DNA of 64,000 nt. Source: Prostheceraeus crozeri (taxonomy: Eukaryota > Platyhelminthes > Polycladida > Euryleptidae). The notes beneath the pieces are model-generated. The model did no database searches, was not told where the DNA came from, and saw nothing but the letters and a program-made list of their open reading frames with translations. The DNA is taken from positions 173,549 through 237,548 of the forward strand of contig CAJQUW010007736.1 in NCBI GenBank assembly GCA_907163375.1. The letters are read 5' to 3'. The position numbers and the translations under genes were made by a program. Shown one piece after another: positions 1-12,486 of this stretch (position 1 is the first letter of the stretch; each line of letters begins with the position of its first letter).

Positions 1-1701
1 CAGCCATCATTGTTCCCAAGCTTCCTAAGAAGCTCATGATCATGTGAAATCCACCTAGACGACATACAATATTCATTTTCTTGGAACGAATGATTTCGAT
101 AGCCTTGACCCACAGGGGTTGATACAAGGGGTGTCAATGTTCAACTGCTTTGCTTGACTTTCAATGAATAATAATGTAGAATAAATGCATGATTGATCCG
201 ATGATTTCAAATCAATTATTGGCAAGAAAGTTGTTTCTGAGACAGGAGAAGGACTTCCGCTGGCAACCTGTTGCATGAATCCAGACCAATTCGGTCGATG
301 ATCACTTATGTCGGGGAAAATGTTGCCAGAGTGCCACACGGTTTCTGCAAGTAATTCTGCTGGTAGAGTGAAGGGGTGTTCCAGTTCTATCGTAGGCCTG
401 AAGGTCATGTTACAAAGAGCGGATTTGTGTAATGTTTCGTAGGAGACTAATGGAATTCCTTTGTCAACTATCAATGATGAACTTCCTTGTAATTCTTTGC
501 ATATTATTGTCTTTTTGTGCCTTGGATTTCCTACGCTTTCGATTAACGGATTCGTAACGATCATTATGCCCATTCCATGAAATGTGCCATGGCCATCCAA
601 AGTAGCTACATTGTGGTCAACGTTGTCAGCAACCCATTGGGAAAAGGCTGCCAGAAAAGCTTCGGGCATAAGGTCGTCAATGGTTTCATTCTGAGCAACA
701 GATTTTCTATAGCGTGTAACCTAATCGTACGAGACCGAAAAACCTAGTCTGGCAAGTTCCTTTATGAGCCATTTAGATCCAAACATATGATCTAATTCTA
801 CACCTAGTCCAAACATAATAGGTGAAACTAATGTTCGAGGCTTAGCCGATTTCACGATGCATTGGCCTATTGCAACTTGTTTCAGCAGAGATGGAATGAT
901 ATTTTTCAGAAGTAATCTCAGCGTTTTTGGTATACATGTATATGCAAAACCTTCCTCTATGTCCTTGATTTTGTCCTCTCCCGGATAACAGTCTGTGTCA
1001 AACTTCATTTCTCTTATTTCAGAACGAATGATTCTAGCAGCTGCTTCAACAATTCTTATGGTTTCTTCTTCCGTGGATTCTCTCCGCTCAGTAGACCATG
1101 TACTGTTAATAATAAAGTTTGTCATTTGACGGAAGCAAACTACATTACTCCTTCCTTTTTCTTCAGTGAAGTATATGTGCTCTCCATAGTATTCCTCCAA
1201 TTTCTGCTTTAAGTACTTTGATGAATAAACATCTGTGTCATTTGCCAGTTCCACCATCTTCTCATGCAACTCTTTGACAGAATATAATTCAGCATAAGCT
1301 TCAGTCTCAAGCCAGGTGCATAACTTCTGAAATCGTTGTTGTAGACGAGGATCTTCACGACGCCCGACACACTCAGCTGATGGTTGCATTGATCGACCAC
1401 ACATGAACTTAGTGTGACATTCTTTCTGATATACAGCCTCAACTGCGACGAGATCGATACAGTCATTCAGACGTAATTTTACTTCCAGTGCCCATGGATC
1501 TTTTCGTTGATCACACATTTCGAGAATATTATTTATGATTGTAAGCGTTGCTACATTGCGCACAATGACTGACCGATTTGCAAGTCTCTTACGGTTTGTA
1601 TGAGGTCCATAAGTTTCATTTGGTATATATGCTGATTTTGCGCAGAGGAAACAGTTGCTTTTCCAATCAAACTTGATAAACGTATCTGATCGCGTTTTCA
1701 T
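1..1701 (-). pseudogene. Broken copy of an uncharacterised multi-copy invertebrate protein, 3' end beyond the window
   Basis: Reading from 1701 leftwards, a 326-codon frame ends at a TAG (721-723). The same frame continues at once as VTRYRKSV and then a further 198 codons from 669, so this is one gene with an in-frame stop. Near base 115 the coding sense moves to another frame, where QPLWVKAIEI and GGFHMIMSFLGSLGTMMA are readable up to the window edge, so there is also a frameshift. The first 100 residues have paired cysteines (NCFLCAK, ECHTKFMCG) that could bind zinc. The blocks GFSVSYD, WVADNVDHNVATLDG and HGTFHGMGIM, with the FLGSLG block, resemble a protein family I recall as widespread and multi-copy in invertebrate genomes. 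Its function is unknown to me, and multi-copy occurrence suggests a mobile or domesticated origin (inference). No terminal repeats are visible. Confidence 0.55.
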
Positions 1702-2563
1702 ATTAATGTTTTTCGATGTTTCGGCTTTATGCTGATTTAGATTTAAACGTCGCCGATTAGTGAAGTCGCGTCGACACCGTTCATGTACTTTTACATCTTC
1801 TGTCTTAGATAATCGAGAATTATATATACAGAACGCAATCTAGCAAATTCGATAATTAGTGTTTCTAGACCTTTCTGTTTAACTTGTACCAACTTATCAT
1901 ATTCATTGTCTTCAGAAGAACAAATCAAACACTTATCTAACCTGACTTACATTGGAGTGCCTGAAACCAATGGAGATATTGATGTAATTTTTATCTGAAA
2001 TTATAATCAGGCAATCGGCAAAAGGCAATTGGAAGCATTGCTTTCACACCAAGTTGTGTTCAGCAAATTATGAAAACGATCTATCAGTGGATAACTCATC
2101 CAGGATAAATGTCGGTCGTCAGACCCTGAAAAATGTAGCTGCAAACAGACTCATGGGATAGCAGAGCCTCATAAGCTTCCAACCTCCGCACGCTAGTGAC
2201 CAGGAGGCAGATAGACACTAAATTTGGAGACCATCGCCCGTTCATGTTCAGCGGAAATAAAATGGAAGAGAATGAGTGAAACAAAAGCTTCAGTTGATAA
2301 GAGCACTGAAATCCAAATGGGCTGGGCTACCTATACGTTATCATATAATTGATATCGAGGATCGATAGCCTAAAGTCGCAGAAACATATAGTGAAGACTG
2401 AAACCGGTTCAGATAATTAATGAAAATAATTGAATAAGCATTTTACTGTTGGAATTCTACGCAAAATTATGAAATTTGAAGAAAAAAATTGCTTGTAGTG
2501 TTCAACATACAATTTCTGTAGGTTGATCGCAGTGTTTCAATCATTAAATACGTGAAAGTGTTG
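1702..2563. other. No gene recognised
   Basis: AT-rich sequence between the broken gene on the left and the hAT insertion on the right. I see no coding block, terminal repeat or RNA gene in it. It could hold upstream sequence of the minus-strand gene ending at 1701. Confidence 0.4.
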
Positions 2564-2571
2564 CACTAAGG

Positions 2572-5140
2572 CATGGGTTCCCAAACTTTCTCTTCTCGTG
2601 GCCCTCTTTCCGGAATTCGAAACATCCTGTGGCCCCCACCCATAAATCAAAGCTGATAATTACATATAAATATTTTTGCAATGACAAAAAGCATTCACAA
2701 ATGGCATATACCATTGAATATATTCTAACGATCTATCTATTCAAATAGAAAACTTATCAGGAAAACGTTATCAGTGAGACTTATCAGTGAGATGGGTGAA
2801 GCTGCAAATTTTTCACCAGTTTTTCAACTTGAGGCTCGGTTTTTGAGAGGCAGCAGCGCAAGTCAGGTTGCACATCAAAACGACTGCGATTTTTTGATTT
2901 TATTTGCAGTAGAGCAGAAAAAGCCGTCTCACATAGATAAGTCGAACCGAATGGCAGCAACTCGCGCTTTGTTTCAGCTTTTTCGGCTTTGTTGCAGACG
3001 TGGGTATGACAATCCTATAGAACACCAGAATTCTTGGAGGGAGGCAGCCACCTCGAATTTCATTTTGGCGCCGCCATCGGTCTGTAGAGCCAGGAGCTCA
3101 GATTGGGTGTCATCGTCATCGTCCGAAATTGAAGTCACGTCTGCCGTAAATGGATTACGGACCATTCGTGCAATCGAGCTCGAATCCAAGTCTCGAAAAT
3201 AATGACGGATCTTGTTTTGCATTTCTTGAATATGCTCCAGCATCAGTGTTTGCAAATCTGCACCCACAGTACCAGTCACGGAGCACAAGTGAGGCAGCAT
3301 GGCAACGTTTCCATTCGAAATTTTTCGATGCCAGTTTTCAAGTTTTTTGACGAAAGCTTGTATGGTTTCTGTCATGTCCATCACAAGATGTCCTTTGCCC
3401 TGCAGTTGAAGATTCACCTTATTCAGCTCACTGAAGATATCAACCAGGTATGCGAATTTCTGTTCATCAGCCCAGCCGACACAGAGTTCGTCTTTGTTGT
3501 GGGCTCCATGAAACACTTATCTCCTCTCGAAGGCTGAACATCCTACTGACGACATTTCCTTTGGACAACCACCGCACTGAAGTATAGAAAAGTAAGTTCT
3601 CGTGTGACGAATCCATTTCCTGACACAATTGTCGAAGCAGTCTAGTATTCAAAGCACTTCCTTTGATGTAATTCACAGCTTTGACAATTGAATCAAGGAC
3701 CGCTTTCAAGGACGGTGGAAAAGTTCGCGAAGCCAACTCTGTGTAATGCAGTGCATAAATTTGCATTCAAAATTTTTTTGTTTTACAAGCGCATGAAAAC
3801 CGGATCGTACACCCATCATTGCTGGCGCACCGTCGGTACACACGCCGCATACTTCCTCCCATCGGAGACCGTGTTTCTGAAAGTAGCTATCAATGATATT
3901 CATCACATCTTCACCTCGTGTTGTTGACTTCAAGTCTTCGCAAAAGAGAAGTTATTCCTTGAGGCTTGATTCGCAGGCGTAACGAACGAAGACCAACTGT
4001 GAGCAAGCGGCGACGTCGGTGCTCTCATCAAGTTGGAGGCTAAACATGCCTGCTTGCTTGATTTGCGACACAACTTGCTCCTCGATATCTTCAGACATCT
4101 TCGATATTCTTCTATCTTAATGCATGGCAAAATGAGCTCTTCAGCAATATTATGAGGTTTCTTGTGCTTGGCTATTGAACGATGATATTGATGGCTATTG
4201 ATCGATATGCGGAACGATGCTTCAATACCGGCAGCATTTTGCGCATGCACGACACCATCAGCATCAAGTCTGCGGCGTTTTACCCTGTCTGCCAATCTCT
4301 GGAAGTAAGCTACGTCCTTGTCTTTGTGCTGAGGATGATTTGATTCGAGATGTATTTTCAATTTACTTGGCCTCAACGAATCAACTCCAAGAACTTTGTC
4401 GCAAATCACACATTGTGGCTTCTCAACACCTTTATCCATGATATTAGTAAAGCCGAATTTCAAGTACTCCTCAGAATACTTGCGCTTTTTGGTTGCCGAA
4501 GACATCCAATTCTTGGATTCGAAGAATAAGGGTAAAAGTAAATCTTATTGTGACGAAGGAAGACGAAGCACAAACGGCGAATATATCGGTGAGAAAAGAA
4601 GAGAGCGGTTTATTTCACTATCGATGAAGCGTAGAGTACTGAGTGTAACGGTGGTCGACCTGTCGCGAGGATTAGTGCAATGCGAGTGTCAGCCAAACTA
4701 GCTCCTGGAGGAGATCAAGGCAGGCTGACTCACAAGTAGAAATAGATAATTCGACTCCTAAAGGAGCGCGACCGCGATCATAGGAGAGATCGCGATCGAT
4801 GGAGGAAAGTGCGTCCTGCAAACTGGCTGGCTGTCTGGCTTTCCCCAATTTTGCGCGCGCGTAGCAAGCGCTTCCGGTATCGATGGATGTTCACACCGAT
4901 ATGTTTCCGTCATCGACGCCTGTTTAGTTGTGCCATCAATACTCTGTCTCCTCAAATAATTGAAATTGCGTCTGCCTGGATTTTACTAACGTCTGAAAAT
5001 GAGTGAAGAATAAACGAGTAAAGAATTATTTCATTCAGAAATTTGCCTTTTGCCTTTGAAATGTGAATGCACCCGTGGCCCCTTCAAATGGGCTCCATGG
5101 CCCCTTGGGGGAGCCATGGCCCCCACTTTGGGAACCGTTG
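2572..5140 (-). mobile_element. hAT DNA transposon with BED-finger transposase, intact ends
   Basis: The 2,569-bp element is bounded by short inverted repeats of hAT type: CATGGGTTCCCAAACT on the left and, reverse-complemented, CAACGGTTCCCAAAGT on the right. It is flanked on both sides by the identical 8-bp sequence CACTAAGG (2564-2571 and 5141-5148), the target duplication size expected of hAT transposition. The subterminal sequences are rich in GGCCCC/GGGGCC-like blocks. A minus-strand transposase gene fills 2784-4505. The 600 bases from 4506 to the right end hold no coding block and probably contain the promoter and untranslated leader. Perfect duplications with a broken transposase suggest fairly recent insertion of an already defective, or soon decayed, copy. 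Confidence 0.9.
2784..4505 (-). pseudogene. hAT transposase (ZBED5/ZBED9-like), frame broken
   Basis: The start at 4505 opens MSSATKKRKYSEEYLKFGF, followed by a BED zinc finger (PQCVICDKVL, then HLESNHPQH), which binds the transposon ends. The first catalytic aspartate region reads LDESTDVAA (about 4030). The second is VCTDGAPAM (about 3825). RWLSKGNVVSRM (about 3555) is the usual conserved block before the insertion domain. The C-terminal dimerisation domain reads LPFGSTYLCETAFSAL (about 2930) and ends LQLHPSH before a TGA at 2784-2786. The order matches vertebrate ZBED5/ZBED9-like proteins and their parental transposases. The gene is not functional: there is an in-frame TAA near 3955 and frame changes near 4130, 3730, 3480 and 2975. 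All recognisable domains remain, so the copy decayed by point changes and small indels rather than internal deletion. Confidence 0.85.
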
Positions 5141-5148
5141 CACTAAGG

Positions 5149-6599
5149 AGTGCGGCAGACAATAACTTCAGACAACTTCTCTGCATAGCAAAATAATTTC
5201 GGTCGAACCTGAACATTTGCAACCCTGTAGCTTCCAGAAATTAAAACGACGTGAAACAAAATCAAGTTATAAATCATGATTGATTCATGTTTAGCAGTCA
5301 GGATGTAGGATACATGTTATAGGATTCTGTCTTAGTCTCTTGATTGGAAGTTTACAGATAATCGCCATTCGCGAAAAAACAATACATTGTCCTACATTTA
5401 GTCTAAAATGTGTCACATTTGAGGAATTTCTCTTAGTTTAGCTATATTTGAGGATTTGAGTAAAAAAAATGTTTTGAGGAATCTGAGGCATTTGAGGAGC
5501 AATCACAGGCCTGACAGTTGCATTCAATTATTTTTGAAAGAAACATTGGGGCAATTAAGTGATAATGATATATGCTATGCTGATTATTTAGAAATCGAGA
5601 TCTTTATTTGGCCAATTACGAAGAAATGAAAAATTTTGACAGCCGTTGTTAGACAATATATAAACGTCTGACACACACGTAGTCACACGCCAATGAGGCT
5701 TCATTGAATAATTTAGGTTTTCCTTCAGATATATGCCCTACTTTGCAGCATCGGATTTCAGAATGCCGGGAGATGTGATTCAAAATCGAAGGAATCGACA
5801 AAAATCTGTAACACCAACTGATCTGCATTATCCTACAACCAAGCATCAGAAGTCTAAATTTTCATACCAAGCTAATGATATGCAGAATTGCAGATGCAGG
5901 AAAGAGCGCTGTCAATGTATTAATTGACAACTTAATAGGAACTGCATGAATTTCCTTATCACTTCAAGAGCGGCAAATACGCAGTTCAGTTCGAAGGTAG
6001 CTACTTAAACCTCGTCATTCAAAATTTTGAATGCACTGATAAGAAGAAATAGTTTCAAAACAGGATTTTCATTGTTTTTCTTTGGCATTATTCGCATGTT
6101 ATAATATTTCTTACAAACTGCATAAGTATCCGCATCGGCACATACGAGATCCGTATTGGCATACGACGCAGGGAATGTTTTTGTTAATTAAAGTAGCAAT
6201 TTTTATATCTTCGTTTCGATAAATTTTCATGGAAATATCTGGGTCTCTCTCGAACTTCATTCACATATGACACATTTCCCAAATTGTAATTCTATATTTG
6301 AAGCTTAACACTAAGCAGAATTTGAGCTGAATACCTGTACTCTTAACATCATATTATCTAGATAAAAATCGGATGCATGTAGCGAAATTGATGTTGGCTC
6401 ATTCACGCATAAAATGATCGCTCACCCGTTCTAGCAACAAGACACAGGAGCACAGGATGCGAATCTACACAATGAATATGCGGCTCTTAATACAATACAT
6501 GCACTGAAGGGGAAAGGATGAATGAAATAATGAGATACGAAACAAAACACCCGCACAAGTTTAAAAATTCTTCAAAATGTATTAGATACTTTTCGGACA
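5149..6599. other. No gene recognised
   Basis: AT-rich DNA between the first hAT and the copia-type LTR. A stretch at 5,410-5,510 repeats TTTGAGGA-like words (ATTTGAGGAATTT, TATTTGAGGATTTGAG, TTTTGAGGAATCTGAGG), a short degenerate repeat of unknown origin. Nothing else is supported. Confidence 0.35.
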
Positions 6600-6653
6600 T
6601 TCGGGCGTGAGTTGATAACACATGAAGCACAATTTTATACTCCTATGCATCTC

Positions 6654-6826
6654 CTTTTATAAGTAGCTTGGACATGATGCTATTGTATTGTCCTTTTTCT
6701 ATTCCCTTGCGGATTGGTGGGGCCTTTTTTGTTCATCAATAAAACTGCTGTTTTGGTACTTTATATCATTCGCTCAATTGATGTACCTACGTGTGAACTT
6801 TTCATGGTAGCAGAACGTGGTTGCGA
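6654..6826 (+). promoter_or_regulatory. End of copia 5' LTR (TATA-like, poly(A) signal) and primer-binding site
   Basis: TTTTATAAGTAG (6654-6665) is TATA-like and AATAAA lies at 6738-6743. The LTR ends in CA at 6804. TGGTAGCAGAACGTGGTTGC follows at once. That sequence is close to the complement of the 3' end of metazoan initiator tRNA-Met, the primer commonly used by copia elements. The position directly before the gag-like region supports the assignment. Confidence 0.6.
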
Positions 6827-7720
6827 AAATGTCCGATTCACACGATTCTTCGGAGAAGATGGAGATGAGGGTCACAACCGCGTGGAGATCCGAGAAGCTT
6901 AGCTACGAAGCGTGGAAACTCGAAGTCAAATTATGGGACGAATGGAAAACAGTGCCAGAAAACAAGGGTGGTAGACTGACTTTGATTTTTCTTCTTATTG
7001 ACCATCTTTCTGGGGCTAGGGAGAGAATTAGACTGACCATTCAAAACGGAGATGCTGACATCAACTGCGACGCTGGGGTTGTAGAAATTCTTCATGAATT
7101 AGATAAGAGATTCCAGAAAGATTGCAAGGTTGCATGTGAGTCGTGGACAGACTTCATTAGCTATCGCAAGATGAGCGAAAGATTGTCAGATTATATATAA
7201 TAGAATTCGAGAAGAAAGCTAACATTTTGAAGAAGTCAATGACCGCTTTACCGGATGCAATTTTGGTTATGGTTAGACTGTTATGGTTATGTGGTTGGTT
7301 TTGGTTGAACTTGTGTCAATATGATCGCCAAATAGTCCTTACTGCTATTGACTTATAAACGGCATGAACTTTTTTCACAAATGAAGATGGCGTTGCGGGA
7401 AATTTCATATGGATACCGGGACAGTTACCCAGTCAAGTGCTACAGCTCGTTTAGAGGAACTGCAAATCAAAGAAGACAGTGCGAATGCGGCTTCAGTTGA
7501 CGAAGTTTACGCAACCAGATAATTCAGAAACCATCGTGCAGCTAACATGGGATATTTTGGCAGATACGGAAACCGTGGAATGGACAGAGGCCATCCTTGT
7601 CGGTTTTAAAAGAATTCTCAGAGAAGATTTCAAGGGAGTTTCATCGAACCACGAAGCAGGAATACTCAATAGAGCAAGACGAATCCAACTGATTCTTTCG
7701 GAAACATAATGAGAAGCAGT
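6817..7720 (+). pseudogene. Copia gag-like region (fossil)
   Basis: Coding-like sequence begins just after the primer-binding site. It carries an early block of the type ...YEAWKLEVKLWDEWK... and later DELDKRFQKD-like helical, charged sequence, as in copia gag N-terminal regions that start with a short tryptophan-containing motif. It is broken. No clear zinc knuckle was recognised. Confidence 0.5.
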
Positions 7721-7879
7721 ATTTGCGAATCAATCACGCATTTCAGAAGAGACTGTCCGGATGCTGCAGAGCACAGATTCATCAGAAAAGGACAATCCAA
7801 TGAAAGAAGCCATGAAAATTTAGTCTTTAGTTGAAAAGCAGGTTCTGAGGGTGAGGCAGCAAATGCATCAATTTTGGAT

Positions 7880-9640
7880 AGTGCCTGTACGAAAGCTGTA
7901 GCCGGAAAAGCTTGGAAATACTTTTCTCGAATCTCTTTCTGAAAAAGAGAGGCAGGAAGTACTCACTTTCCAGGTGGTACGACTTTCAAATTCGGCGGTG
8001 AGACGAAACACGAATCCATCGAGAACACAAAAAATACCAGTGACGATTGTTGGAAAGCGCGCGATAATCACAGATGTTGCGAAAAGCGACGTACCGTTAC
8101 TTCTAAGAAAACCAGACATGAAGTGGCTTGGAGTTCAACTTGACCTTCAAAATGATACAGCAAATATTCTTGAAACCAGAATTCATTTAGATTCTACTAG
8201 CTCAGGACATTATTGCTTACCACCGCATGGAAATGAAGTTCCCATCGAAGTCTACAGTACATGTCAATCGAGGAAGAGACGCCAGAGGAAAAGAAGAAGA
8301 TTGTGCAGAAGTTACACCGCCAATTTGCGCATCCATCAACTAAAAGTCTGAAGCAGTTGATGATTAATGCAGACATATACGATGAGATAGAAAATCAGAT
8401 TGTCACGGTTTCAGCTAATTGTGAAGTTTGCAAGAGATATCAGAAAACTTCTCCTCGCCCGGTGGTTTGTCTTCCCCCTACAACTAAGTTCAACGGAACC
8501 GATGCAGTGGAGTTAAAGGAGTTTAGAAAAGGTACATATTTCTTGCATTTGATTGATCTTCACACTAGATTTTCCATGGCAGGGTGGGATAACTAGGAAG
8601 TTGCCAACGGCTATCGTTGAGAATGTGATAACAATGTGGATTGCGTGAAGAGCAACTGAGAAATTTCTCAACGACAAAGGAGAATTCTGCAACGAGGTGT
8701 TCCGTGAAATACCACAGCAGTTGAATTTGGAAATTTGCAATACAAGCGCTGTGGTACAACAGATTTGTTGTACAAATGGGGATTTTCCAGCAGCAATAAA
8801 AGCAGCAAATAAAATAGCAAAATGACCACTTTTCATCGCAAATTGTACTTAAATAATTTTGAATGCAAACCAAGGCCTTTCTGTAGGAACAACCTACCGT
8901 CATCAGGGAAACAATCTAACTGAAGGGTACATGCACATAAATTTTTGCCTTTAGTAGTTATATCATTTCTTTGGTGTTTTGAACATAGTCTTTGCTGACC
9001 ATAGATTTATCTAGGTTTTATAGTACTCTATCGCTTGATAATTTTGAATATCTTTTGTAGAAATTTAAGTGCATGTACCCTTCAGTTAGATTGTTTCCCT
9101 GATGACGGTAGGTTGTTCCTACAGAAAGGCCTTGGTTTGCATTCAAAATTATTTAAGTACAATTTGCGATGAAAAGTGGTCATTTTGCTATTTTATTTGC
9201 TACAAAAAATGGAGATTTGTGAGAGAAATCATGCCGTAACAGATGCCGCAATTAGTAAAATGCTAGATGATCCAGAAAGGAACATTGGAATTGCTTTAGC
9301 ATGGGTGTTAATGCAAAAAACGCAGTGGTGAATCACAGCGGTTTTCACCATACCAACTGTTTCACGGACAGAACCCAAATTTACCATCCGTATTGAATGA
9401 CACGACTCCTGCATTAGATAATTTCGTATGTAGTGAAAGCGTGGCAAAGCATCTGAATGATCTCCATGCAGCTCGACGAGCGTGTGTCAAAGCAGAATCA
9501 TCAGAAAGGATTAAACGAGCTCTGAGACATCAAATCAGAACGGTTGATGAAATCTTTCATAGGCCTTTTTGAAAAAGTTTTTTTCGCTTGAAAAAAACCT
9601 TTCACGGTATTTTTCAAACGAGATGACAGCAATCGGTGGC
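7880..9640 (+). pseudogene. Copia protease and integrase region (fossil, interrupted)
   Basis: The protease-like part (about 7,970-8,240) has the blocks DVPLLLRKPDMKWLGV and SSGHYCLPP, typical of the flap and C-terminal region in this group of copia-type elements. It is followed by the pre-integrase zinc motif: HRQFAHPS (about 8,315), then CEVCKRYQK (about 8,425). The integrase core starts with YFLHLIDLHTRFS (about 8,540). Further integrase blocks lie on the other side of a foldback insertion, for example ICERNHAV (about 9,215), and the C-terminal part reaches about 9,640. The region has several breaks and is not functional. Confidence 0.7.
8804..9201. repeat. Foldback (inverted-repeat) element inside the copia integrase
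   Basis: Two arms of about 141 bp (8804-8944 and 9061-9201) are nearly perfect reverse complements and flank a unique spacer of about 116 bp. The arms start AGCAAATAAAATAGC and run to GGGTACATGCAC. The unit interrupts the integrase region. No autonomous gene is present. The structure fits a MITE or foldback element, and target duplications are not clear. Confidence 0.85.
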
Positions 9641-10064
9641 GTGGACCTGGATCAGTGACAGATCAGGACAACCTTGTGTTAGACAAGGTGATCAGATTTT
9701 GAGGTTTTTAACGTGTAGATTAGTAGAAGTTGGACAAGAGTTTGTTTCAAAAGAAGTACCCACAGGGTTGCCAAACTCGTCCAGAAAAAAATCCGGACGC
9801 TCTAATGTAATCAGAGTAAATATAAACATTAATTGCCTTCTATACTTAACTGTGAATGGAAAATAATCATTATGCGTAAGATTGTCATCAATATCATGCG
9901 TATCTCTTTTCCTCGTCATTCATAAATGACAGGTGATTTTGAATGAAAAATCGCAGCTTTTATGAACCCGCAATATATTCAATTAACAAATACATCAATA
10001 AATCTCAGAAGCCTTGAGAATATTTCACAAATCCTTTTAACAAATATAGGCAGTACAAAGCTAT

Positions 10065-10745
10065 ATAAAAATTGATCAGCGCGTCTATGATTTCGTTAAA
10101 TGATTGAATCAACAAATCTATAAAAATATACATTAGTGCGCCTATGATTGTGCTAAGAATCAACAAATCTATTAAGAATACAGCGGTGTATCTATAATTG
10201 CGCTACCAGAAAAACAAATCTTTATAAAAGTACATCAGAGCGCCTGATTGCGCTACCAGAAAAACAAATCTTCATAAAAGTACATCAGTGCGCCTATGGT
10301 TGGGTTATGAATCAACAAATCTACATACAAATACATCAGTGCGCCTATGATTGCGCTACCAGAAAAACAAATCTACATACAAATACATCAGTGCGCCTAT
10401 GATTGCGCTACCAGAAAAACAAATCCATATACAAATACATCAGTGCGCCTATGATTGCGCTACCAGAAAAAACAAATCTTCATAAAAGTACATCAGTGCG
10501 CCTATGGTTGGGTTATGAATCAACAAATCCACATACAAATACATCAGTGCGCCTATGATTGCGTTACCAGAAAAACAAATCTATATACAAATACAACAGT
10601 GCGCCTATGGTTGCGCTACCAGAAAAACAAATCTTCATAAAAGTACATCAGTGCGCCTATGGTTGGGTTATGAATCAACAAATCTATAATGAATACAACG
10701 TTGCATCTGTGATTGCGTTACCAGAAAACAAGTCTATATAATCAT
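10065..10745. repeat. 52-bp minisatellite inside hAT-2, about 13 copies
   Basis: The unit contains CAGTGCGCCTATGATTGCGC followed by TACCAGAAAAACAAATCT and an ATACAAATA-like linker. Copies at the left edge are most degenerate. Central copies are nearly identical, with two alternating variants: one has TTGCGCTACCAGAAAAAC, the other TTGGGTTATGAATC in the same place. Short open frames over it only reflect its lack of stops and are not genes. Confidence 0.9.
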
Positions 10746-10891
10746 ACATCACTGATAGACAAATGATCACTATCAATAAAAACACGTCAAGTACAAACAA
10801 TCTAGCTCACTGAAATCTGTCCATAAAAACAATCCGATAAAAAATTCTTCTTTGGCAAAAACAATTCTTTAAATAGTCTAAAAATTTACGT

Positions 10892-12486
10892 TCATGATTC
10901 TTCATCATCACTAGCACTATCGTGCTCATATGATTGGAAGTATCGCCGGGATGAGCTTCGAGCTAAGTCGATGAGGGACTGAGTTACTGAAAAATGTTGT
11001 AATCCATCGATATTTTTCAAGTGAGATCGCACTCGCCGAGTTTCGGGTTGGAGACGATTTCTGTCCTTTGTGACTACAGCTGCATTTACACTAAATCCTC
11101 TTTCCTCAGCAGCATTGTGTGGCTGAATACAAAGCAATGCCTGCACAAGAACTTTGATCAGCGGATATTTGTGCTTTTCGAATATCTTGCTCCAATAAGC
11201 ATCTAGCCGTTCTTCTTTGAGTGGCTGAATATCATTGTTGATTGCCAGCTGTTTCCATTCCTCGATTAATGGTTGCATGGCATCAACTTTTATTGTGGGA
11301 ATGAGACCTGCAAGAAACGTCAAGTTTTTCAATTTTGTTGTCTTGTCCTTATCCGACTGAAACGTGCGGTTTTGTGGACACAGCAATGTCAACTTTCGCC
11401 ACAAACGCATGAATTCTTTTTGATTAAGTTTGAGATTGCTCATGGTTGCGTGGAAAGCCTCCAAATAAAAAGCCTTCGCTTCGAGTTTGAAATGAGTCAT
11501 TTCGGCAGACTGCAAATTTTTCAGACATAAACGTTCGGTTCGGTGGCCAATGTCAACGTCTGATGAGTGATTTTCAGGGGCCGTGCTTGATGTTGAAATC
11601 TTCGACACGACGATGTCTTCACAGACAGAAGGCAGCAAAAATCGTCCGCCTAGAGAAGCCATCATACCACAAATTCTATACACATACTCCGGCCCAATGG
11701 GATCGTCTCTCTGTAAAAATAATTGCATTTCTTGAAATAGGGGAAGTGCTTCCGATAGAAAAAGGAGGTAGATGTCTGTCTTCTTTGATGCAAATGCGCT
11801 GCGAAGTCGCTCATACCGATCATTCTTTGCCGAATCTGCCAATCCTTTTTTGGGCAAATAGTGGACGAAATAGGTTCGAAGCGCATCAAGGAGCGTGAGA
11901 ACTCGATTCACAAAATGAAGGTCAAAAACCTCGTCCCACTATGATCAATTAGTTTCAAGTTCGGTAAATCCAGCTCGTCTCGCAGAGCAGCGAATTCTTC
12001 GGATCTGAGAGCTTGCCCTTAAAAGAAATACTTCATGTCGAGTGCAAATTGAAGCACATTGAATTTCAGTTTGCCCATAGCTTTTTCCACGCAGTTGTGC
12101 AATGTATGTAGCTTGCAAGAACCAAAGTCTATAACATCCGGATTAGAAGATGAGATCAGTTTTATGAAGGCTGTCATAACATGCGGCTCGTCGCGGTTGA
12201 TGGCAAGTACGTTTTTGGCTGACATGTTCACGGTTTTCAGAAAATTCATTACTTCAGCATGAATTATCTGAGCACTACAAAGTTTGGGTGGCGCTCGGTT
12301 TCCTGCAAGAGCCTCAATCACATCTTTCCGGTCTATTTTCATGTAAATCGAGGCCAGGAATTCTACACGGATTCTTTGCTGATTGGAGCACCAGAAAATA
12401 GCAGTCAAAACGAGCTGCTTGTACCCAGATGAATTGTTCGTCTCATCTAGGCAAAGTGTGAACAAACATGCAAATCCGAGCTTCAT
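10892..12486 (-). pseudogene. hAT transposase of the second transposon, broken
   Basis: Two large minus-strand blocks lie in order. The first (12486-12019) has LDETNNSSGYKQLVLTAIFW, the region of the first catalytic acidic residue, then GSCKLHTLHNCVEKAM and a DMKYFF end. The second (11911-10892, 339 residues) ends with the hAT dimerisation motif HNAAEERGFSVNAAVVTKD. This layout matches hAT transposases whose C-terminus reads like VERGFSxNK. The blocks are separated by a stop near 12,017 and a frame change near 11,915. The N-terminal DNA-binding region before 12,486 was not recognised. The C-terminal block is long and open, so this copy is less decayed than the host copia. Confidence 0.75.

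Noticed and set aside
8513-8903. Minus-strand frames of about 110 codons
   Set aside because: They are antisense to the copia integrase region and the foldback arm, with no domain of their own.
10065-10745. CRISPR-like regular array
   Set aside because: The repeats are contiguous 52-bp minisatellite units without unique spacers, inside a eukaryotic hAT transposon.
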